NCBI RefSeq assembly: GCF_014217995.1
Contig: NZ_CP041617.1
Location: forward strand, 620,001-684,000
Length of the DNA stretch: 64,000 nt
DNA from: Campylobacter vulpis
GTDB taxonomy: Bacteria; Campylobacterota; Campylobacteria; Campylobacterales; Campylobacteraceae
Direction: 5' to 3'
The position numbers were made by a program, and so were the translations under genes. Positions 8,402 to 17,513 of this stretch are shown in pieces; position 1 is the stretch's first letter, and each line of letters opens with the position of its first letter. Below the pieces are notes generated by a model. It did no database searches and was not told the DNA's origin. It saw only the letters and a program-made list of their open reading frames with translations.

Positions 8402-10549
8402 ATGCAATACAGCATAGAAGTGAATCAAAATTTAGAAATTTTTGACATCAATAAGGTCGCTAAACAAGCAGCTGGCTCTGTTTTAATGAGAGTGGGTAAA
8501 AGTGTTGTTTTAGCAGCCGTAGCAAGAGAGGATAAGCAAGTCGAGGAGGACTTTTTACCTCTTACTGTGCAATACATCGAAAAAGCTTATGCCGTAGGAC
8601 GCATTCCCGGAGGCTACATTAAGAGAGAAACAAAGCCAGGAGATAATGAAACCTTAACGGCAAGGATTATTGATAGAAGTTTAAGACCGCTTTTTCCTAA
8701 GGGTTATGCTTATCCTACACAAATAGTTGTAATGGTGCTTTCAGCTGATGATGAGGTGGATTTACAAGTGATGAGCTTAAATGCGGCAAGCGTGGCTTTA
8801 TATTTGAGTGGAATTCCTATGAAAGCACCTGTTTGTGGGGTAAGAATCGCTAGAATTAATAATGAGTTTGTGCTAAATCCAAGCAATTCTAAACTTAAAG
8901 AAAGCACACTAGATCTTTATGTAGCTGGAGTTAAAGATGAGCTTTTGATGATAGAAATGAGAGCTTTACCAAGTGAGAGTGAGGGTGAGGTTATGGTAGA
9001 AACTAGCTTTGCGGAGGCTTTAGCGGGAACTAGCATTTATGAGCAAGTGATGAATGAATTAAGCGAAGATGAGATTTTACAGGCTTTAAGTGTAGCAAAA
9101 AAAGCTATACTCAATGGCTCAAACGCTTATGAGGAGGCATTTTCTAAACATAGAAAAAATGAAGAAATCGAGCTTAAAGCAGAGCTTGAAAATGTAGAAC
9201 TTTTTGAATTTATCAAGCAAAATTACACAAATGAAGTTAAATTTGCCATCAATCAAATGGCAAAAAGCGAAAGAGCAAGTGAGTTAGAAAAAATCGCCAA
9301 AGAGCTTATGAAGCTTGAAAATATCATAGATAAATATAGCCAAGAAGAAGTTTTTAATGCCCTTTCCAAAGTCAAAAAAGAACTGATAAGAACACAAATT
9401 TTAAAAGAAAGAAAAAGAGCAGATGGACGCGCTTTGAACGAGGTAAGAGCCATAGAAATAGAAACAAATATTTTACCAAATGCACACGGCTCTTGCCTTT
9501 TTACAAGGGGACAAACACAAGCTTTAGTTGTGGCGACTTTGGGTGGGGAAAATGATGCACAAATGACAGATTTACTAAGCGAGAAAAATCCTATTAGCGA
9601 ACGCTTTATGGTTAATTATAATTTTCCAGGCTTTTCTGTGGGTGAGGCAAGTCCTATTAAGGCACCGGGCAGAAGAGAGCTTGGACACGGAAATTTGGCT
9701 AAAAGAGCACTTTATCCAAGTGTTGATGAAAATTATCCTTATGTGGTGCGTTTAGTGAGTGAAATTTTAGAGAGTAATGGCTCTAGCTCTATGGCGAGTG
9801 TGTGCGGTGGCTCACTAGCTTTAAGGGCGGCTGGAGTGCCTAGCATTAAGCTTGTGGCAGGTGTGGCTATGGGGCTTGTTTTAGAGGGTGATGAGTATGC
9901 TATTTTGACTGATATTATGGGACTTGAAGATCACGATGGAGATATGGATTTTAAAGTTGCTGGGAGTAAAGATGGCGTTACCGCACTTCAAATGGATATT
10001 AAATTAGGCGGAATTGATGAAAATATTCTTAAAAACGCTCTTTATCAAGCAAGAGAGGCGAGGCTTCACATTTTAGATTTAATGGAGGAGGCAAATTCTC
10101 AAATTGTCGTTAATGAAGAGATTTTGCCAAAATTAGAGTTTTTTAGCGTAGAGCCTAGTAAGATTGTTGATATTATAGGACAAGCGGGTAAGACGATTAA
10201 AGAGATTATCGAAAAATTTGGCGTTTCTATCGACCTTGACCGCGAAAAGGGTGAGGTTAAAATCGCAGGAAATCAAAGTGAGCAAATCAAAGCGGCGAAA
10301 GATTATATCATCAGCATTACAAATAAGGGCAAGAAAAAGGATTTAACGCAGTTTAAAGTCGGCGAGGAATTTCACGGCGCAGAGGTTAAAAAGGTAGCAC
10401 CTTTTGGAGCTTTCATCGCTTTAAAAGACGGGGTCGATGGTTTGCTTCATAATTCTAAAATTAAGACTAAATTAAGCGAAAATGACAGGCTTGATGTGAA
10501 AATTAGCGAGATTAAAAACGGCAAAATTTCAGTGGATTTACTCTCTTAG
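8402..10549 (+). CDS. pnp: polyribonucleotide nucleotidyltransferase (PNPase)
   Basis: A phosphorolytic 3'-5' exoribonuclease of the RNA degradosome. The 715 aa protein has the usual order: a first RNase PH domain (with [19 protein letters not shown]), a helical linker, a second RNase PH domain ([28 protein letters not shown]), a KH domain with the GxxG loop GQAGK, and a C-terminal S1 domain ([18 protein letters not shown]). AAAGGA lies just upstream of ATG 8402, which gives the conserved MQYSIEVN start; a GTG at 8345 in the same frame would add 19 Lys/Phe-rich residues and is less likely. The 3' end overlaps the convergent maf-like gene by 12 bp. Confidence 0.96.
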   Translation: MQYSIEVNQNLEIFDINKVAKQAAGSVLMRVGKSVVLAAVAREDKQVEEDFLPLTVQYIEKAYAVGRIPGGYIKRETKPGDNETLTARIIDRSLRPLFPKGYAYPTQIVVMVLSADDEVDLQVMSLNAASVALYLSGIPMKAPVCGVRIARINNEFVLNPSNSKLKESTLDLYVAGVKDELLMIEMRALPSESEGEVMVETSFAEALAGTSIYEQVMNELSEDEILQALSVAKKAILNGSNAYEEAFSKHRKNEEIELKAELENVELFEFIKQNYTNEVKFAINQMAKSERASELEKIAKELMKLENIIDKYSQEEVFNALSKVKKELIRTQILKERKRADGRALNEVRAIEIETNILPNAHGSCLFTRGQTQALVVATLGGENDAQMTDLLSEKNPISERFMVNYNFPGFSVGEASPIKAPGRRELGHGNLAKRALYPSVDENYPYVVRLVSEILESNGSSSMASVCGGSLALRAAGVPSIKLVAGVAMGLVLEGDEYAILTDIMGLEDHDGDMDFKVAGSKDGVTALQMDIKLGGIDENILKNALYQAREARLHILDLMEEANSQIVVNEEILPKLEFFSVEPSKIVDIIGQAGKTIKEIIEKFGVSIDLDREKGEVKIAGNQSEQIKAAKDYIISITNKGKKKDLTQFKVGEEFHGAEVKKVAPFGAFIALKDGVDGLLHNSKIKTKLSENDRLDVKISEIKNGKISVDLLS

Positions 10550-12369
10550 AGAGTTTTCCAAGCCTTTGTTTAAAATTTGGATTTTGCGTTCTAAATTTTC
10601 TATGAAAAATCCTAGCCACTCTTTATAATGATTGATGTAGTAAAGATGAAATAAGCTTTCATCTTCTATTTTTGCTTTTAAAACTTCACAGATGAGTTCT
10701 CCTTTTTTATAAAAAACAAAGCCTAATTTCCCATCATTCAAAAACTCGTCCTCTTCTAATTTCCCATCATTCAAAAACTCGTCCTCTTCTAATTTCCCAT
10801 CAAATTCATCAATCATCTTTTTGACTTTTTCTAAAAAGTTAAGGGGGAGAGTTTTATGACTTTCAAGTATGGTATTTAAGGCGTTTAAAAGCTCTTTTGC
10901 TCCCTCTAGCATACCTTGGCTTTTTCTAAGATCCGCTTTGACTTTAGTGTTAAATTTGCTTAAAATTTTTTTTGCTTTATTGTGCGTGATGGGTTTTGTG
11001 AGGCTAAAATTTGGCTTTTTATTAGTGAGTAATTTCGCACTTTCTTCAAAGCTAAGTTCCTTGCTAAATTTGATGAAAGCCCCACCCTCTGTTGAATTGA
11101 TGAAAGTCGCTTTGTTTTTATTTAAAAGAAAAAGTCTTTCTAAATCTTTTCTGTAATAATCCCAAGTAATATGCGTTGTAACCTCACCTTTTCCTCCATA
11201 AGCCTTGATTTTAAAATACTCTATGTCTGCCTCTGTTTCGAAATTTTCCCCATAAGCATAGCCTTTAGCGTGCGAGTCTCCGTTAAAATCAAGGCTTAAA
11301 TCCTGCCCCAGCATAATGATATTTTTAAAGCCAAGCTCTAAGGCTAAGGCGTAAGCAAAATGACTGACATTCCCTCCAAGCTCTATAAAACCAAAGTCTT
11401 TAAAGAAATTATACTGACATACGCCGTCTTTCGTGCCCAGCACCACGCTTAAATTTTTACCCTTAAGGCTTTTTAGGGTTTTTGGGTGAGTAGAGTAACC
11501 ATTAATGATGAGGCTTTTAGCTGGAATTTCGTGTAAAAAAGCCTTTGCAAAATCACTAATATCTGTATTGAGGATATAATCAGGCTCAATGCCTTGCTCT
11601 AGGACTATGTTTAAAGCTCCGTCCGCACAAAAAAGCACGGCGTTTTCTTGCACCTTTTTTAAAAGGGGAAGTTGTTTGCTAAGGCTTGGACCTGCTGAGA
11701 TGACAATGGCATTTTCAAATTTGTTTTTTCTTTCCTCAATAAGTCTTGCTATAGGGATATTTTCAAGCATTAAAGGCACATTGAAAAGAAAATTTTCATA
11801 CACGCTAAATAAAATGTCCCTAGCCCATACCCCAAGTGTGCTTAGGGTTGTAAAAATGGCACTTTCGCAAAGTCTATGCACGGCTTTTGCTTTTTCTAAA
11901 TAAAAATGCTGATAATATTGCCCGTTCATAAAAAGCTCAAAAAGGCTAAGGTATTGATAATAAGGCTTAGTTGAAAAAAGCATAGTAAGATAAAGCTCTA
12001 ATTTTTCACTGCTAGTATCGACAAAAATGACCCTGCCTTGCTTAAAATCCTCACTAAAATCAAAACGAGAAAAAGCCGAAATGAAAAAGTCTAAATTCTC
12101 TTCCAAGACGATAATAAGAGAGTATGAGGGAATAAGCCTTTTTATAAGTTCGCCATCTCCTATGCCAAAAAGGCAGATGAAAGGATAACGCAAACTTTGA
12201 GTTTTAATCTCACTAAAAAGCTGCTCTTTTTCACCCTCTTCATACGCAAGACCCCCCCGTTTTTACTTAATTGGCTTTTTTCGTTACCTTGAAGGTAAGA
12301 GACAATTTTTAGGCTTAATTCGCTAAAAACACTAGAATTTAGGGCGGATAAATTTTTTTCTAAAAACAT
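10538..12369 (-). CDS. Maf/DUF115-type motility accessory factor, out of frame (phase OFF)
   Basis: The gene encodes a member of the DUF115 (Maf/PseE-like) family, linked in Campylobacter to modification of flagellin with nonulosonic acids. It is read in two frames. The first 39 codons from ATG 12369 run into a G7 tract (12252-12258) and stop about 30 codons later; the rest (from the motif [16 protein letters not shown] to the end) is one base out of register. A tract of 8 G would restore a protein of about 610 aa. The core shows [24 protein letters not shown] and [20 protein letters not shown], typical of the family. The start overlaps the pldA stop (TAATG). An 11-residue tandem duplication sits near the C-terminus. 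Phase-variable maf genes are known in C. jejuni. Confidence 0.82.
10540..10554. terminator. small hairpin in the pnp/maf-like convergent overlap
   Basis: ACTCTC (10540-10545) and GAGAGT (10549-10554) form a 6 bp stem around a TTA loop, followed by TTT on the plus strand. The stem spans both stop codons of the converging genes. It is short and has only a weak U run, so termination is possible rather than certain. Confidence 0.4.
10724..10801 (-). repeat. 33-bp tandem repeat inside the maf-like gene
   Basis: Two identical 33 bp units (10724-10756 and 10757-10789) are followed by a partial third copy (12 bases). In the protein they give [11 protein letters not shown] twice and then DGKLG. The unit is a multiple of three, so copy-number change alters length without breaking the frame. 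The repeat lies in an acidic, probably exposed segment between helices near the C-terminus. Confidence 0.95.
12252..12258 (-). repeat. G7 homopolymer (phase-variation tract) in the maf-like gene
   Basis: Seven C on the plus strand, read as G7 in the gene. Seven G keeps the reading frame of the N-terminus (LSKNGG) on a path to an early stop; 8 G would join LSKNGGG directly to [12 protein letters not shown] and the rest of the family sequence. Slipped-strand mispairing at such tracts is the usual Campylobacter on/off switch. Confidence 0.85.
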
Positions 12370-13367
12370 TAGTAAGAGATTAAAAAGCCCGTAGAAATAC
12401 GCTCTAAGCGTTTGTTATAGTCAATGAGACTATCGCCATAGCCGTTAAAATACTGCACATAATAATAAATGCCATTGTCAAAAATGTCATAACCTATATC
12501 CACTTGCACTGCACCTTTGTTGCGAGAGAAATTAAGATTATTTCTTAGCATTGCATTAAGAAAAAAATCGTCCCCCAAATAGCCCAAATTCACATCAAAA
12601 TTTCCCATATAATGCTCCATAGCAGGATTATCATCCTCTCCGCCGTCCTCGTTAATTCTATACCAAATTCTAGGAACAATTAAAAATCTTTTATATAAAA
12701 AAGTCGTGGAGGCGTAAAGTCTGTTCCAAGAGCGTGATTGCTCGTGGTCATCGTCCTTGCCATTGCTTTCGTGTAAAAATCCTAATCTAAGATTATTAAA
12801 ATGATCATAGCCGTCAAAATGGATAGGAAAATCGACAAAAAATTCAGGCTGGTAGCTATTTTCCCTAAAAGGAGAAGAGTGCTTGTAAAGCTGCCATAGT
12901 GAAGTTTGCGTGTAGCCTAAGTAGTATTTTTCATCAAGTCCTAATAAATTTTCAAAAAGGCGTTTTTTGAGACTGATTTGAAATTTGACTTCATTTTTAG
13001 AGCCACTTAAGTCGTGATTGGTGTGTGAAAAGGGTAAAAAATAATTCATCTTATAAGAGCTAATGCCAAGTGGATTAAAGGAATTTTCATCTCCTAAATA
13101 ATTTGCTAGAGCGATTTGAGAAAAATTATCCTTTTGGCGTTTTTGATTTTTTGGAGTTTGAGTGCTTTTTGCCTCATTTTGTTTTGCTAAAATTTCGGTG
13201 GAATTTGGCGTTTGGGTTAAAATGGGCGTTTGATTTTGCAGGGCTAGTTTTTTATAAATTTGCATAGCTCTTTTGTAATCGCCTTTTTTTTCATACTCTA
13301 AAGCCTTACTTAAATCATCTGCCAAGCATAAGGAAAAAAGACTGAAAATAAGAAAAAATTTTTTCAT
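12369..13367 (-). CDS. pldA: outer-membrane phospholipase A
   Basis: A calcium-dependent outer-membrane beta-barrel enzyme hydrolysing phospholipids that reach the outer leaflet; in C. jejuni it is associated with haemolytic activity. The 332 aa precursor has a signal peptide (KKFFLIFSLFSLCLA), a Gln/Thr-rich linker (about 45-80), and the catalytic region LGFLHESNGKDD, with the active-site His and Ser of the HxS pattern, followed by SRSWNRLY. Barrel strands continue to the C-terminal aromatic/Tyr. Start ATG 13367 overlaps the mobA stop (ATGA); a GTG two codons upstream is less likely. The linker between signal peptide and barrel looks longer than in well-studied PldA proteins. Confidence 0.92.
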   Translation of the reverse strand: MKKFFLIFSLFSLCLADDLSKALEYEKKGDYKRAMQIYKKLALQNQTPILTQTPNSTEILAKQNEAKSTQTPKNQKRQKDNFSQIALANYLGDENSFNPLGISSYKMNYFLPFSHTNHDLSGSKNEVKFQISLKKRLFENLLGLDEKYYLGYTQTSLWQLYKHSSPFRENSYQPEFFVDFPIHFDGYDHFNNLRLGFLHESNGKDDDHEQSRSWNRLYASTTFLYKRFLIVPRIWYRINEDGGEDDNPAMEHYMGNFDVNLGYLGDDFFLNAMLRNNLNFSRNKGAVQVDIGYDIFDNGIYYYVQYFNGYGDSLIDYNKRLERISTGFLISY

Positions 13368-13936
13368 AAACACTCGCTTTGATACTTTAAAAACTCATCA
13401 TAATAGTTTAGATTCAAAAAAGGCTCTTCGCTTTCAAAAGGCACAAATTTGCTTGGCACTTTATCAAATAATAGTCCTATTTTTTGCTCATTTTTTTCAA
13501 GCATTTCTTTACATAAGGGTGCTAAAGATGAGTGGTAAAAGCCACAGAGACTATGTTTATAAAGCCTAGTTTGCGGGATAATGATTTTATAATTTTGTTT
13601 TAAAAAGGGCGTTAAATTTTCTAATTCTTCCCCAGAAAAGCGGACAAAATCCACAGCTAAAATAAACACAAATTCATCTTTAAAATGTTTCAAAATAGAA
13701 TAAAGTGCAAGCATAGGGGAGTGAATTTGAAAGCCTTTATCATCTTTGATGATATCTGTTTTAAAGTCGAATTTTTCATCTTTACTAGAGAGATAGACCT
13801 TTTTAAAAAGTGGAGTAAGCTTTTCATAAGCATTTTGAGCGAGGCTTTTTTGTCCTATTTGAAGTAGGCTTTTATCTCTTCCCATACGAGAAGACCTACC
13901 TCCGCACAAAATTACCGCATTTAAAAGCGAACTCAT
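13364..13936 (-). CDS. mobA: molybdenum cofactor guanylyltransferase
   Basis: Transfers GMP from GTP to molybdopterin to form the guanine dinucleotide cofactor used by formate dehydrogenase and similar enzymes. The 189 aa protein begins with the nucleotidyltransferase signature AVILCGGRSSRMGRDKSLL and has a metal-binding Asp in FILAVDFVRFSGEE, where most MobA proteins read DxP, a mild divergence. ATG 13936 is chosen because AAGGAT precedes it and because the signature then sits at the N-terminus; an in-frame upstream start would add 15 residues before it. It heads the mobA-pldA-maf-like operon on the minus strand, divergent from the NFACT gene. Confidence 0.9.
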   Translation of the reverse strand: MSSLLNAVILCGGRSSRMGRDKSLLQIGQKSLAQNAYEKLTPLFKKVYLSSKDEKFDFKTDIIKDDKGFQIHSPMLALYSILKHFKDEFVFILAVDFVRFSGEELENLTPFLKQNYKIIIPQTRLYKHSLCGFYHSSLAPLCKEMLEKNEQKIGLLFDKVPSKFVPFESEEPFLNLNYYDEFLKYQSECL

Positions 13937-13988
13937 CTTAATCCTTAATAAAAAATGGCGAATTCTAGCATAAATTTCCAAAATATCT

Positions 13989-13994
13989 TATAAT
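13989..13994 (+). promoter_or_regulatory. -10 element placing the start at the NFACT ATG (leaderless)
   Basis: TATAAT lies with its last base 6 nt before the A of ATG 14001. Normal -10 to start spacing would put transcription initiation on or next to that A, and no Shine-Dalgarno sequence is present between. This suggests a leaderless mRNA. Confidence 0.55.
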
Positions 13995-14000
13995 TTGGTT

Positions 14001-15311
14001 ATGAAATATACAGAATTAGTGCAAATTTGCGAATTTTTAAAGCAGTATAAGAGGCTTGATTTTATTAGAAGAATTGATGATAATGTTTTGTGTCTTAGTT
14101 TTGATAAGGTGTATTATGTTTTTGATTTAAATAAAAATGAAAGCGGAATTTACACAGCAAATTTAAAGATGAAAAGCTACAACGCTCCTTTTGATTATGC
14201 GCTTAAAAAATACTTTAGCAATGCTTTAATTAAAGAATTGAAAGTGCTTGAAAATAACCGCATTTTATGTTTAAAAGTGGAGCTTAACAAATCTTATAAA
14301 AGCTATGAAAGTGTGATTTATTTTGAATTCACAGGTAAAAATACAAATGCGATTATCACAGATAGTAAAGGCTTAATTTTAGAGGCTTTAAGGCATATAG
14401 ATAAAAGCTATCGTCAAGTAAAGCCTAATTTAATGCTTTTAGAGCTAAAGCCCTTTAAAATGGATACAAATTTCGTTAAAATCGAGGATTTTAAGGCGTA
14501 TTTTGAGGAAAAATTTCACGCTTTATACTCTAAAAAATTTTTGCAAATTCAAGGAGTAAAATTAATTCTTTTGCAAGGTAAAATTGAAAAATTAAAGAAT
14601 CGTTTAAATGCCTTAGAAAGTGAAGAGGATTTACTTTTAATGGCGATGAAGCTCAGTCAAAAAGCGGATATTTTATTTGCAAATTTAAGCGTTTTAAAGG
14701 AATATGAAAGGAATTTTAAACTTTTAGATTTTGAGGGAAAAGAAGTGGAATTTGTGCTTGAAAATAGTCCTAAAATGAGTGCAAATCTTTATTATAAATT
14801 GGCAAAAAAACTCAAACAAAAGGCTAAAAATATCTGTTTGCAAAGAGAAAATCTGGAGGAAAAATTAGAATTCTTATTTGCTTTAAAAAAAATGGTTCAA
14901 AATTGTCAAAGTTTGTTTGAGCTTGAAATTTTACTCCCTAAAAAAAGCAAAAAAGAACTTGTAAAAAAAGATGAAAATGAACTAGGAATTGCAAGTTTTT
15001 ATTATAAAGAATTTAAAATTTGTGTGGGTAAAAATGAAAAGGGTAATATTTATTTGCTAAAAAACACTAAAAAAAATGATGTGTGGTTACATATCAAAGA
15101 TGTGCCAAGCTCACACACTTTCATTATACACAATAAACAAAATATTAGCCAAGAGGTGCTAGAATTTGCCGCGAAACTTTGCGTAAGCTTTTCTAAGCTA
15201 AACCCCGGGAGTGTTTTGGTCGATTATACAACAAGGAATTTTGTCAAAATAAGAGAAAAGGCTTTTGTTAATTATACAAATTATAAAACCCTTAGCGTTT
15301 TAAAGGAGTGA
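14001..15311 (+). CDS. NFACT (FbpA/RqcH-type) RNA-binding protein
   Basis: Often annotated as fibronectin-binding protein, but the architecture is that of NFACT proteins, whose best-studied bacterial member RqcH binds stalled large ribosomal subunits and adds alanine tails. The 436 aa protein has an N-terminal NFACT-N-like part (IYFEFTGKNTNAIITD), a long Lys/Glu-rich helical middle (about 180-310) compatible with a coiled coil, and the C-terminal NFACT-R domain with DVWLHIKDVPSSHTFI. It is shorter than the roughly 570 aa Firmicute RqcH, so whether it performs tailing is unknown. Start ATG 14001 has no RBS and a -10 box directly upstream. It overlaps the RBS of the next gene. Confidence 0.85.
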   Translation: MKYTELVQICEFLKQYKRLDFIRRIDDNVLCLSFDKVYYVFDLNKNESGIYTANLKMKSYNAPFDYALKKYFSNALIKELKVLENNRILCLKVELNKSYKSYESVIYFEFTGKNTNAIITDSKGLILEALRHIDKSYRQVKPNLMLLELKPFKMDTNFVKIEDFKAYFEEKFHALYSKKFLQIQGVKLILLQGKIEKLKNRLNALESEEDLLLMAMKLSQKADILFANLSVLKEYERNFKLLDFEGKEVEFVLENSPKMSANLYYKLAKKLKQKAKNICLQRENLEEKLEFLFALKKMVQNCQSLFELEILLPKKSKKELVKKDENELGIASFYYKEFKICVGKNEKGNIYLLKNTKKNDVWLHIKDVPSSHTFIIHNKQNISQEVLEFAAKLCVSFSKLNPGSVLVDYTTRNFVKIREKAFVNYTNYKTLSVLKE

Positions 15312-15313
15312 AA

Positions 15314-15691
15314 ATGCCCGTAAGTCCCATAGGAAATATGAATTACATCAATCAAAATATGGCTTATCCGGCGACTCAAATGAGTAATGAGCTTGCTAAA
15401 GAGGGCTTTGCGGCAAATTTAAATTTAAGTGAGTTTAGCGAAAAGGAAAAAACAATAGAAAAATTAGAAAAAGTCGCTAAAAGCCACGAGGTCGATGAGG
15501 AGATTAAAGAAAAAGCTGACGAGGAAGAAAAGAAGAAAAAACACGAAGAAAATGAAAAAGAGGACGAGGAAAACGGCGAAGAGCAGGATTTAGAGGAAGT
15601 GGAGGAGAGTGGGGATTTAGAAAAATTAGATGAGGAAGATGCATTGTTTAAAAACGCACAAAAAATCCCCCACATTGATATTAGTATTTAA
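15314..15691 (+). CDS. small highly acidic coiled-coil protein
   Basis: A 125 aa protein with no family I can name. The first 40 residues are mixed (PVSPIGNMNYINQNMAYPA), and residues about 45-115 are dominated by Glu, Lys and Asp with very few hydrophobics (for example EEKKKKHEENEKEDEENG), suggesting a charged single helix or disordered segment. No signal peptide or membrane helix is visible, so it is likely cytosolic. AAGGAG sits 5 nt before ATG 15314 and the upstream gene's stop overlaps this RBS. C. jejuni carries a similar coiled-coil gene between the NFACT gene and cdsA, so the position is conserved. Confidence 0.78.
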   Translation: MPVSPIGNMNYINQNMAYPATQMSNELAKEGFAANLNLSEFSEKEKTIEKLEKVAKSHEVDEEIKEKADEEEKKKKHEENEKEDEENGEEQDLEEVEESGDLEKLDEEDALFKNAQKIPHIDISI

Positions 15692-15702
15692 AAGGAAAAT
15701 GT

Positions 15703-16431
15703 ATGTTTGATACGACAAGGATAATATCTGGCTTTGTGATGATAGCGGCTGTTATCATCATCGCTTTGATTGATGTTTTTTGGATTAATTTTGTGGTGTT
15801 TGGACTTTTGCTTTATTTTGCTTTTGATGAGGCAAAAAAGCTTTTTGATGTGTCTAATGCCTCTTTTATCCCTGTCTTTTTAGCTTTTTTGCTAGGAAGT
15901 TATTATGAAAAAGCCTTGTTTTTTGGGCTTTTTCTTGTGATTTTGGTCGTGGGATATTTATCTTATAAAAAGGCGGAAAATTTAAGATTAAGCTTGATTT
16001 ATCTTTATCCTACTTTGCCTATTTTGACTCTTTGGCAGGTGTATTTAAACGAGGGTATGATTACGCTTTTTTTGCTAATTTTACTTGTTGTATTGTGTGA
16101 TAGCGGGGCGTATTTTATCGGTAAAATGTTGGGTAAAACGCCTTTTTCACAAACTAGCCCTAATAAAACCTTAGAGGGCGTTATAGGCGGTGTGCTTTGT
16201 GCTGTTGTGGGTGGGGGGCTAGTAGGCATTATTATGGGGGGATTTTGGCTGTGGATTGTGATTAGTTTTTTTGTGGCTGTTTTGGCTGTGATAGGAGATT
16301 TGATAGAAAGCTATTTTAAAAGGGTGGCAAATTTAAAAGATAGCGGAGATTTAATCCCCGGACACGGAGGCATTTTAGATAGAATTGATGCTGTGATGAT
16401 AGCCTCTTTTGCTATGGTTGTGCTTTTATGA
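15703..16431 (+). CDS. cdsA: phosphatidate cytidylyltransferase (CDP-diglyceride synthase)
   Basis: An inner-membrane enzyme making CDP-diacylglycerol from CTP and phosphatidic acid, the branch point for phospholipid synthesis. The 242 aa protein is almost entirely hydrophobic with about seven or eight membrane segments. The family signature is near the C-terminus: [20 protein letters not shown] followed by [13 protein letters not shown]. Internal [12 protein letters not shown] is also characteristic. RBS AAAGGAAAA precedes ATG 15703. It overlaps dxr by 4 bp (ATGA). Two G6 runs (around 16212 and 16236) encode Gly-rich membrane segments. Confidence 0.95.
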   Translation: MFDTTRIISGFVMIAAVIIIALIDVFWINFVVFGLLLYFAFDEAKKLFDVSNASFIPVFLAFLLGSYYEKALFFGLFLVILVVGYLSYKKAENLRLSLIYLYPTLPILTLWQVYLNEGMITLFLLILLVVLCDSGAYFIGKMLGKTPFSQTSPNKTLEGVIGGVLCAVVGGGLVGIIMGGFWLWIVISFFVAVLAVIGDLIESYFKRVANLKDSGDLIPGHGGILDRIDAVMIASFAMVVLL

Positions 16432-17513
16432 TAGTTTTTGGAAGCACGGGAAGTATAGGGGTTAATGCCCTAAAACTTGCCATTTTGAAAAATTTACACA
16501 TTAGTGCTTTGGCGTGTGGGGGGAATATTAAGCTTTTAAATAAACAAATTGAGCGTTTTAAGCCTGAATTTGTTTGCATTAAAGAGGCAAAAGATAGGCA
16601 TTTAGTTAAACATAAAAATGTTTTTGTGGGTCAAGAGGGGCTTGAGAGAATTTTAGAACTTAGTAGTGATACCCTTTTGCTAAATGCTATTGTCGGTTTT
16701 GCAGGGCTTAAAAGCACACTAAAAGCTCATAAACTTAATAAAAAAATCGCCTTGGCAAATAAAGAAAGTTTAGTTGTGGCGGGGGAATTTTTAAAGGGAG
16801 CAAATCTTATCCCTGTGGATAGTGAGCATTCTGCCCTAAACGCTTTGCTTAAAGAGAGACAAAATGTCAAAAAGCTTTATGTCTGTGCGAGTGGAGGGGC
16901 GTTTTTTAAATTGAAAACAAAAGATTTAAAAAGCGTCAAGCCAAGTGATGCGTTAAAGCACCCTAACTGGTCTATGGGTTCTAAAATCACCATCGATAGC
17001 GCAACGATGGCAAATAAGCTTTTTGAAATTATCGAGGCTTATCATCTTTTTAACATTAAAGAAATTGACGCTTTTATCGAGCCTAAATCCTTGTTGCACG
17101 CTCTTTGTGAATTTCAAAATGGTGCTACAAGTGCGTATTTTTCTAAGCCTGATATGAAACTAGCAATCGCTGAAGCTATTTTTGACACGCACGAATTTGA
17201 AATTTTGCCTCCGCTTGATTTTGTTAAACTTTCTCATTTAAAATTCCACAAAATTAGTCTTAAAAAATATTCGCTTTTTACTCTTAAAAATGCTCTCTTA
17301 AATAATCCAAATTTGGGGGTCATCATCAATGCGGCAAATGAAGTGATGGTTGAGAAATTTTTAAAGCAAAAATGCGAATTTTTAGACATTTCAAAAGGTG
17401 TTTTTAAAACTTTAGATCATTTTGGAGAGCCTAAAATAAGAGAACTTGAAGAAGTGTTTGAGTATGATAGAAAGGTAAGGGAATATTGTGAAAATTTTAG
17501 CTTTATTGTTTAG
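16428..17513 (+). CDS. dxr: 1-deoxy-D-xylulose 5-phosphate reductoisomerase
   Basis: Second enzyme of the MEP isoprenoid pathway, converting DXP to MEP with NADPH. The 361 aa protein starts with the NADPH-binding [11 protein letters not shown], and has the conserved [11 protein letters not shown], the metal/substrate motif PVDSEHSAL, and [19 protein letters not shown]. It overlaps cdsA by 4 bp and the start of pgp1 by 26 bp. Another MEP-pathway gene, ispH, lies on the minus strand elsewhere in this window. Confidence 0.96.
   Translation: MIVFGSTGSIGVNALKLAILKNLHISALACGGNIKLLNKQIERFKPEFVCIKEAKDRHLVKHKNVFVGQEGLERILELSSDTLLLNAIVGFAGLKSTLKAHKLNKKIALANKESLVVAGEFLKGANLIPVDSEHSALNALLKERQNVKKLYVCASGGAFFKLKTKDLKSVKPSDALKHPNWSMGSKITIDSATMANKLFEIIEAYHLFNIKEIDAFIEPKSLLHALCEFQNGATSAYFSKPDMKLAIAEAIFDTHEFEILPPLDFVKLSHLKFHKISLKKYSLFTLKNALLNNPNLGVIINAANEVMVEKFLKQKCEFLDISKGVFKTLDHFGEPKIRELEEVFEYDRKVREYCENFSFIV

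Noticed and set aside
12160-12369. Independent 69-codon minus-strand gene
   Set aside because: Its first 39 codons are the maf-like N-terminus and the rest is out-of-frame readthrough after the G7 tract.
15376-15675. Minus-strand Ser-rich frame
   Set aside because: It is the complement of the Glu/Lys-rich coiled-coil gene, which gives Ser/Phe runs by composition.
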